This document shows positions 4,447 through 8,213 of a DNA stretch of 8,213 nucleotides, piece by piece. Made by a program: the position numbers and the translations under genes. The notes under the pieces were generated by a model. It had not been told where the DNA came from. It was given only the letters and a program-made list of their open reading frames with translations, and did no database searches. The DNA is from Bacillota bacterium (lineage in GTDB: Bacteria > Bacillota > Clostridia > Peptostreptococcales > Anaerovoracaceae), in NCBI GenBank assembly GCA_030527065.1, contig JAUNBO010000081.1, positions 1 through 8,213 of the forward strand. The letters run 5' to 3'. Position 1 is the stretch's first letter. Each line of letters starts with the position of its first letter.

Positions 4447-7068
4447 ATGAGCCAATTTGTGTACTCGTTCAGCGAGGGAAACAAGGAAATGAAGAACCTT
4501 TTGGGCGGCAAGGGCGCCAATCTGGCGGAGATGACCAAGATCGGCCTGCCCGTGCCCCAGGGCTTTACTGTTACCACGGAGGCCTGCAAGCGTTACTATC
4601 AAGAAAACGGGGAAATCGGCCCGGACATCCGGAAGGAGATCTTTTCCAAGGTCGCAGAGCTGGAAGAGAACACAGGGAAAAAATTCGGCGACAAAAAGAA
4701 TCCTCTGCTGGTCTCCGTCCGCTCCGGAGCGGTGTTTTCCATGCCGGGGATGATGGATACCATCCTGAACCTGGGCCTGAACGAGGAAACCATGGAGGGT
4801 TTGGCGGCCCTGACGGAAAACCCCCGCTTTGCCTGCGACAGCTACAGGCGCTTCATCCAGATGTTCAGCGACGTGGTGCTGGAGATCCCCAAGGCCAAAT
4901 TCGACGCCATCTTTGAAGGGAAGAAGGAAGAGAAGGGCGTGAAATACGATCTGGGGCTGGAAGCGGAGGACCTGCTGGATATCATAGGAAAATACAAGGC
5001 TCTGGTAAAGGCGGAGCTGGGAAGGGAATTTCCCCGGGACCCGGCGGAGCAGCTGATGGAGGCGGTGAAGGCCGTGTTCCGCTCCTGGAACAATGAAAGG
5101 GCCATCCTGTACCGGAAGCTGAACAACATCCCGTCGGACCTGGGTACGGCGGTCAACGTCCAGTCCATGGTCTTCGGGAATATGGGAGACAGTTCCGGCA
5201 CCGGCGTGGCCTTCACAAGAAGCCCGGTGAACGGGGAAAACCGCATCTTCGGGGAATTTCTGGTAAATGCCCAGGGCGAGGATGTGGTGGCGGGCATCCG
5301 CACTCCTCAGCCCATTGCGGAGATGGAGGAGGCTTTCCCGGAGGTCTACGCAGAGTTCGCACGCATTGCAGGCATATTGGAGAAGCACTATAAAGACATG
5401 CAGGACATGGAGTTCACGGTGGAGCGCAACAAGCTCTACATGCTCCAGACCAGAAGCGGCAAGCGCACTGCGGCGGCGGCCATGAAAATCGCCGTGGACC
5501 TGAGAAAGGAAGGCATCATAGATAAGGAGACGGCGGTGCTGCGGCAGGAGGCGGGACAGCTGGATCAGCTTTTGCACCCCACCTTCAATCAGAAGAAGCT
5601 GGCGGCGGCCAGGAAGCTGGCCAAGGGCCTGCCTGCGTCTCCCGGAGCGGCCACCGGCGCCATCTACTTCACGGCGGAAGAGGCCGTGGCGGCGGCGGAG
5701 CAGGGGATCAAGGCCATTCTGGTCCGGCAGGAGACCTCTCCGGAGGACCTGGCGGGCATGGTGGTGGCCGAGGGCATTCTCACCGCCCGGGGCGGCATGA
5801 CCTCCCATGCGGCGGTGGTGGCCAGAGGCATGGGGAAATGCTGTGTGGCCGGCTGCGCCAGCATCCAGGTGGATGAAGAAAACAAGGTGATGACCATAGG
5901 GAAGAGGCAGTTCCATCAGGGGGATTTCCTCTCTCTGGACGGCACGGAGGGCGTGGTCTACCAGGGCCATGTGGCCACCATAGAGCCGGAACTTTCGGGA
6001 GATTTCCAGACCCTCATGAGCTGGGTGGACGAGATCCGCACCCTGCGGATACGCACCAACGCCGACAATCCCAGAGACGCGGCCCAGGCCATCCGCTTCG
6101 GAGCCGAGGGCATAGGCCTGTGCCGGACGGAGCATATGTTCTTTGAGGAAGAGCGCATCCCTGCGGTGCGGCGCATGATCCTGGCGGACACTGTGGAGGA
6201 ACGCAAGGAGGCTCTGGATCTTCTGATGCCCTATCAAAAGGGGGACTTCAAGGGCATTTTTGAAGTGATGGGGGAACGGCCCGTCACCATCCGCCTCCTG
6301 GACCCGCCTCTCCATGAATTCCTTCCCCACACGGAAGAGGAGATACAGGAGCTTTCCCGGCAGATCGGCGTTCCGGCGGAGAAGCTGTCCAAAAAGGTAG
6401 CGGAGCTCCACGAATTCAATCCCATGCTGGGGCACCGGGGCTGCCGTCTGTGCATCACCTATCCGGAGATCGCAGTGATGCAGGCGGAGGCCATCATCAC
6501 CGCCGCCATAGAGGTCAACAAGTCCATGGGGCTGAAAATCGTTCCGGAGATCATGATCCCCCTGGTGGGCTTCAAGGCGGAATTCGATTATGTGAAAAAG
6601 CTGGTGGTGGATACGGTGGAAGCCGTCATCGCCAGGGAAAAGGCGGATATCAAATATCTGGTGGGGACCATGATAGAGGTGCCCAGAGGCGCCCTGACGG
6701 CAGGAGAGATCGCCGAAAGCGCAGAGTTCTTCTCCTTCGGGACCAACGACCTCACCCAGATGACCATGGGCTTTTCCAGAGATGATACGGGCAAGATCAT
6801 CCGGGAGTACAAGGAAAAGGGCCTTCTGGAGGGAGACCCCTTCCAGAGCATAGACCAGACCGGGGTGGGCCAGCTGATGGAAATGGCCTGCAAGGCGGGA
6901 AGGAGCACCCGGCCGGACCTGCACCTGGGGATCTGCGGCGAACACGGCGGCGACCCGGCTTCCATAGAGTTCTGCCACCGGACCGGCCTGGATTATGTAT
7001 CCTGCTCTCCCTTCCGGGTCCCCATCGCCCGGCTGGCTGCGGCCCAGGCGGCAATCAAAAACAGATAA
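4447..7068 (+). CDS. ppdK: Pyruvate phosphate dikinase
   Basis: PPDK interconverts ATP, phosphate and pyruvate with AMP, pyrophosphate and PEP. In fermentative clostridia it acts in pyrophosphate-linked glycolysis or in PEP formation. The 873 residues match the family (the Clostridium symbiosum enzyme has 874). The N-terminal ATP-grasp part shows GGKGANLAEM with K22, SVRSGA with R92, GTGVAFTRSP (251-260), E322 and Q334. The central swivelling domain has the phosphorylated H454 in GGMTSHAAVVARG. The C-terminal pyruvate/PEP barrel has R560 (GLCRTEH), R616 (RLLDPP), E744, N767-D768 (GTNDLTQ) and the acid/base C830 in CGEHGGDP. From about residue 322 on, each key residue is one lower than its C. 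symbiosum counterpart. All catalytic residues are present, so the enzyme should be active. It has its own strong ribosome site after the 184-base gap and may be a separate transcription unit, though no convincing promoter is visible. Confidence 0.98.
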   Translation: MSQFVYSFSEGNKEMKNLLGGKGANLAEMTKIGLPVPQGFTVTTEACKRYYQENGEIGPDIRKEIFSKVAELEENTGKKFGDKKNPLLVSVRSGAVFSMPGMMDTILNLGLNEETMEGLAALTENPRFACDSYRRFIQMFSDVVLEIPKAKFDAIFEGKKEEKGVKYDLGLEAEDLLDIIGKYKALVKAELGREFPRDPAEQLMEAVKAVFRSWNNERAILYRKLNNIPSDLGTAVNVQSMVFGNMGDSSGTGVAFTRSPVNGENRIFGEFLVNAQGEDVVAGIRTPQPIAEMEEAFPEVYAEFARIAGILEKHYKDMQDMEFTVERNKLYMLQTRSGKRTAAAAMKIAVDLRKEGIIDKETAVLRQEAGQLDQLLHPTFNQKKLAAARKLAKGLPASPGAATGAIYFTAEEAVAAAEQGIKAILVRQETSPEDLAGMVVAEGILTARGGMTSHAAVVARGMGKCCVAGCASIQVDEENKVMTIGKRQFHQGDFLSLDGTEGVVYQGHVATIEPELSGDFQTLMSWVDEIRTLRIRTNADNPRDAAQAIRFGAEGIGLCRTEHMFFEEERIPAVRRMILADTVEERKEALDLLMPYQKGDFKGIFEVMGERPVTIRLLDPPLHEFLPHTEEEIQELSRQIGVPAEKLSKKVAELHEFNPMLGHRGCRLCITYPEIAVMQAEAIITAAIEVNKSMGLKIVPEIMIPLVGFKAEFDYVKKLVVDTVEAVIAREKADIKYLVGTMIEVPRGALTAGEIAESAEFFSFGTNDLTQMTMGFSRDDTGKIIREYKEKGLLEGDPFQSIDQTGVGQLMEMACKAGRSTRPDLHLGICGEHGGDPASIEFCHRTGLDYVSCSPFRVPIARLAAAQAAIKNR

Positions 7069-7091
7069 GAATCAAGAGAACAGTAACAATG

Positions 7092-7114
7092 GCTTGTCAC
7101 TGACGCTGACAGGC
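7092..7114. other. Hairpin just after ppdK
   Basis: GCTTGTCA (7092-7099) pairs with TGACAGGC (7107-7114) over 8 bp with one G-T wobble around a 7-base loop, starting 24 bases after the ppdK stop. No T run follows on the + strand, so it may serve to protect the mRNA 3' end rather than terminate. Confidence 0.35.
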
Positions 7115-7130
7115 AAGACACAAACAGAGG

Positions 7131-7167
7131 CAGAGAGCCGATCACTTTCAAAGCGGTCGGCTCTCTG
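7131..7167. terminator. Probable bidirectional terminator between convergent ppdK and tepA
   Basis: CAGAGAGCCGA (7131-7141) and TCGGCTCTCTG (7157-7167) are perfect 11-bp complements. The stem extends to 13 bp with one wobble, closing an 11-base loop. It lies 62 bases after the ppdK stop and 20 bases after the tepA stop on the other strand, the expected place for a shared terminator. The T tracts are weak: only TTA on the + strand, and CCTCTGTTTG on the - strand. Confidence 0.6.
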
Positions 7168-7186
7168 TTATGCATGAGATCTTCCG

Positions 7187-7912
7187 TCAGGAGCCGCTCA
7201 TGCTCTTCAGTTTTCCTAAGGCTTTTTCCAGGCCCCCCACCTCATCGATGAGGCCCATCTCCACCGCTTCCCTGCCGTAAAGGATGGTGCCCACGTCGTT
7301 GGCCATATCGTCGGTGGAGCGCATGAGCCGCTCTATGATCTCCCGGTCCGCCCGGGAGGTACGGACGATGAAGTCCGTGATCCGGTCCTGCATCTTGCGG
7401 AAATACCCATAGGTCTGCTCCGCCCCGATGATGAGGCCCGTCATGCGGATGGGATGCAGGGTCATGGTGGCGCTTTCCGCTATGAAAGAATAACTGCTGG
7501 CGGTGGCCAGGGGAATGCCGATGCTGTGGCCCCCTCCCAGGACCAGGGAGACTGTGGGCTTGGACATGGTGGCCACCAGCTCCGCTATGGCCAGCCCCGC
7601 CTCCACATCGCCCCCTACGGTATTGAGGATGGTCAGAAGCCCCTTTACCCGGGGGTTTTCTTCTACCGCCACCAACTGTGGGATCAGGTTTTCGTACTTG
7701 GTGGTCTTGTTGTTGGGAGGGAGAGTGGTGTGGCCCTCCACGCTGCCGATGATGGTCAGGTATTGAAAATCACTGTCAAAGCTGAATACGTTATTGAACA
7801 CCCCGAAATTATCGATGCGCTGTTTTACGTCTTCTTCTTTCGGCGCTTCCTTATCTTCCTTTTCCCGTTCCGGCTCTTCCTCCGGCAGTTCGATCCGCTC
7901 TTTCTCGCTCAT
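7187..7912 (-). CDS. tepA: ClpP-family serine protease, TepA-like
   Basis: This is a ClpP-fold serine peptidase of the TepA/YmfB type, described in Bacillus subtilis as a translocation-enhancing protein encoded near spoIIIE. Its substrate here is unknown. From the ATG at 7912 it has 241 residues. Residues 1-34 are very highly charged (EELPEEEP-type Glu/Lys runs) with no signal peptide, so it should be cytoplasmic. The ClpP-like core follows: an oxyanion region LNTVGGDVEAG (96-106), the nucleophile S130 in GGGHSIG and H153 in TLHP. D206, or one of D201/D202, is the likely triad acid, and the family ending EAVEMGLIDE occupies 215-224. The start at 7912 has AAAGGA nine bases upstream (7922-7927); the upstream in-frame ATG at 7945 and TTG at 7963 lack one. 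No ClpX/ClpA-type ATPase is nearby. The gene converges on ppdK and diverges from a sporulation-family gene. Confidence 0.9.
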   Translation of the reverse strand: MSEKERIELPEEEPEREKEDKEAPKEEDVKQRIDNFGVFNNVFSFDSDFQYLTIIGSVEGHTTLPPNNKTTKYENLIPQLVAVEENPRVKGLLTILNTVGGDVEAGLAIAELVATMSKPTVSLVLGGGHSIGIPLATASSYSFIAESATMTLHPIRMTGLIIGAEQTYGYFRKMQDRITDFIVRTSRADREIIERLMRSTDDMANDVGTILYGREAVEMGLIDEVGGLEKALGKLKSMSGS

Positions 7913-7921
7913 CTCTTTTCT

Positions 7922-7927
7922 TCCTTT
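7922..7927 (-). promoter_or_regulatory. Shine-Dalgarno site that fixes the tepA start
   Basis: On the - strand AAAGGA lies nine bases before the ATG at 7912. It supports the shorter protein over versions starting at 7945 or 7963. Confidence 0.65.
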
Positions 7928-8016
7928 CTGTTCAGACTGAGTCATAAAAATAGTCTTGCCCAAATATATTGTTTTTAATGACGCAAAGTCGAAAGCGGAA
8001 AAGAGGGGAAAGGGCC

Positions 8017-8213
8017 ATGAGATTGAGCGAGGCGGGATATAAGGAAATCGTGGACCTCAGCGATGGCAGCCGTTACGGGGATCTGGCCGGTGCGGAATTC
8101 CTGATGGATGAAAACACGGGAAGGATCAAAGCCATCCTCATACCCGGGTATCGCGGGAGGATGGCTTTCCTGGGCGGGAACGACACGGTGTCCATTCCCT
8201 GGGAAGCCGTCCG
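8017..8213 (+). CDS. YlmC/YmxH-family sporulation protein, PRC-barrel (5' part)
   Basis: The first 65 codons of a gene that runs off the window are visible. The product begins MRLSEAGYKEIVDLSDGSR, then has DENTGRIKAILIPGYRG (32-48) and ends in view with SIPWEAV. This is the short PRC-barrel pattern of the YlmC/YmxH family (MRLSEL..KEIVD..DG..LG, DxxTGxI..xIIP, VPW), a group of about 80-90 residues linked to sporulation in Bacillus and clostridia; its molecular role is unclear. In B. subtilis ymxH lies in the same chromosomal neighbourhood as tepA and spoIIIE, so the pairing here is consistent. GAGGGG at 8003-8008 is a good ribosome site eight bases before the ATG. Most of the protein is visible; the last 20 or so residues are missing. 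Confidence 0.85.
   Translation, partial: MRLSEAGYKEIVDLSDGSRYGDLAGAEFLMDENTGRIKAILIPGYRGRMAFLGGNDTVSIPWEAV

Noticed and set aside
4439..4450. Three-codon frame Met-Arg-Arg overlapping the ppdK start
   Set aside because: Its ATG is only two bases from AAGGAG, too close for initiation; the ppdK ATG at ten bases is acceptable.
4174..6978. A 934-codon open frame on the - strand opposite ppdK
   Set aside because: It mirrors a strongly supported PPDK gene. The predicted protein is His/Leu/Gly/Arg-rich with no domain I recognise, as expected for the antisense frame of a GC-rich coding region.

Overview
This is an ordinary-looking chromosomal stretch of a GC-rich, spore-forming Firmicute, most likely a Lachnospiraceae (Clostridium cluster XIVa) relative. 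The evidence is the gene order ybeY-cdd-era-recO-DUF4342-glyS, a single-subunit class II glycyl-tRNA synthetase of the clostridial type, and a pyruvate phosphate dikinase whose length and active-site positions fall within one residue of those known for Clostridium symbiosum. A TepA-like ClpP-family gene next to a YlmC/YmxH-family sporulation gene also fits. No phage, IS element, CRISPR array, tRNA or rRNA gene is visible.

Layout. Positions 1-34 hold the last codons of a + strand gene, probably ybeY. A closely spaced + strand series follows: cytidine deaminase (73-450), GTPase Era (508-1398), RecO (1402-2163), a UBA-like/DUF4342 protein (2199-2831) and glyS (2859-4262). Gaps are 3 to 57 bases, so this looks like one housekeeping operon for rRNA maturation, ribosome assembly, DNA repair, pyrimidine salvage and tRNA charging. 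A 184-base gap (4263-4446) separates glyS from ppdK (4447-7068). After ppdK, two hairpins lie between it and the convergent tepA gene (7187-7912, - strand). Divergent from tepA, the start of a YlmC/YmxH-family gene (8017 onward) runs off the end of the window.

The part least explained by known genes is the glyS-ppdK gap. It is bounded by a 12-bp inverted repeat and contains a 12-bp hairpin, two mutually exclusive GC helices and a small hairpin capped by a GTGA (GNRA-type) loop. The 3' boundary strand can pair with three partners: the far 5' strand, a local hairpin partner, or the ppdK Shine-Dalgarno. This could be a structured regulatory leader, a terminator plus leader, or a small non-coding repeat element; it is the best candidate here for something undescribed. 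A second observation is a strong codon-context effect in the + strand genes: isoleucine before Asp or Glu is nearly always ATA although ATC dominates elsewhere, which avoids the tetranucleotide TCGA.

The folds and counts were worked out by eye; no folding program or database search was run.
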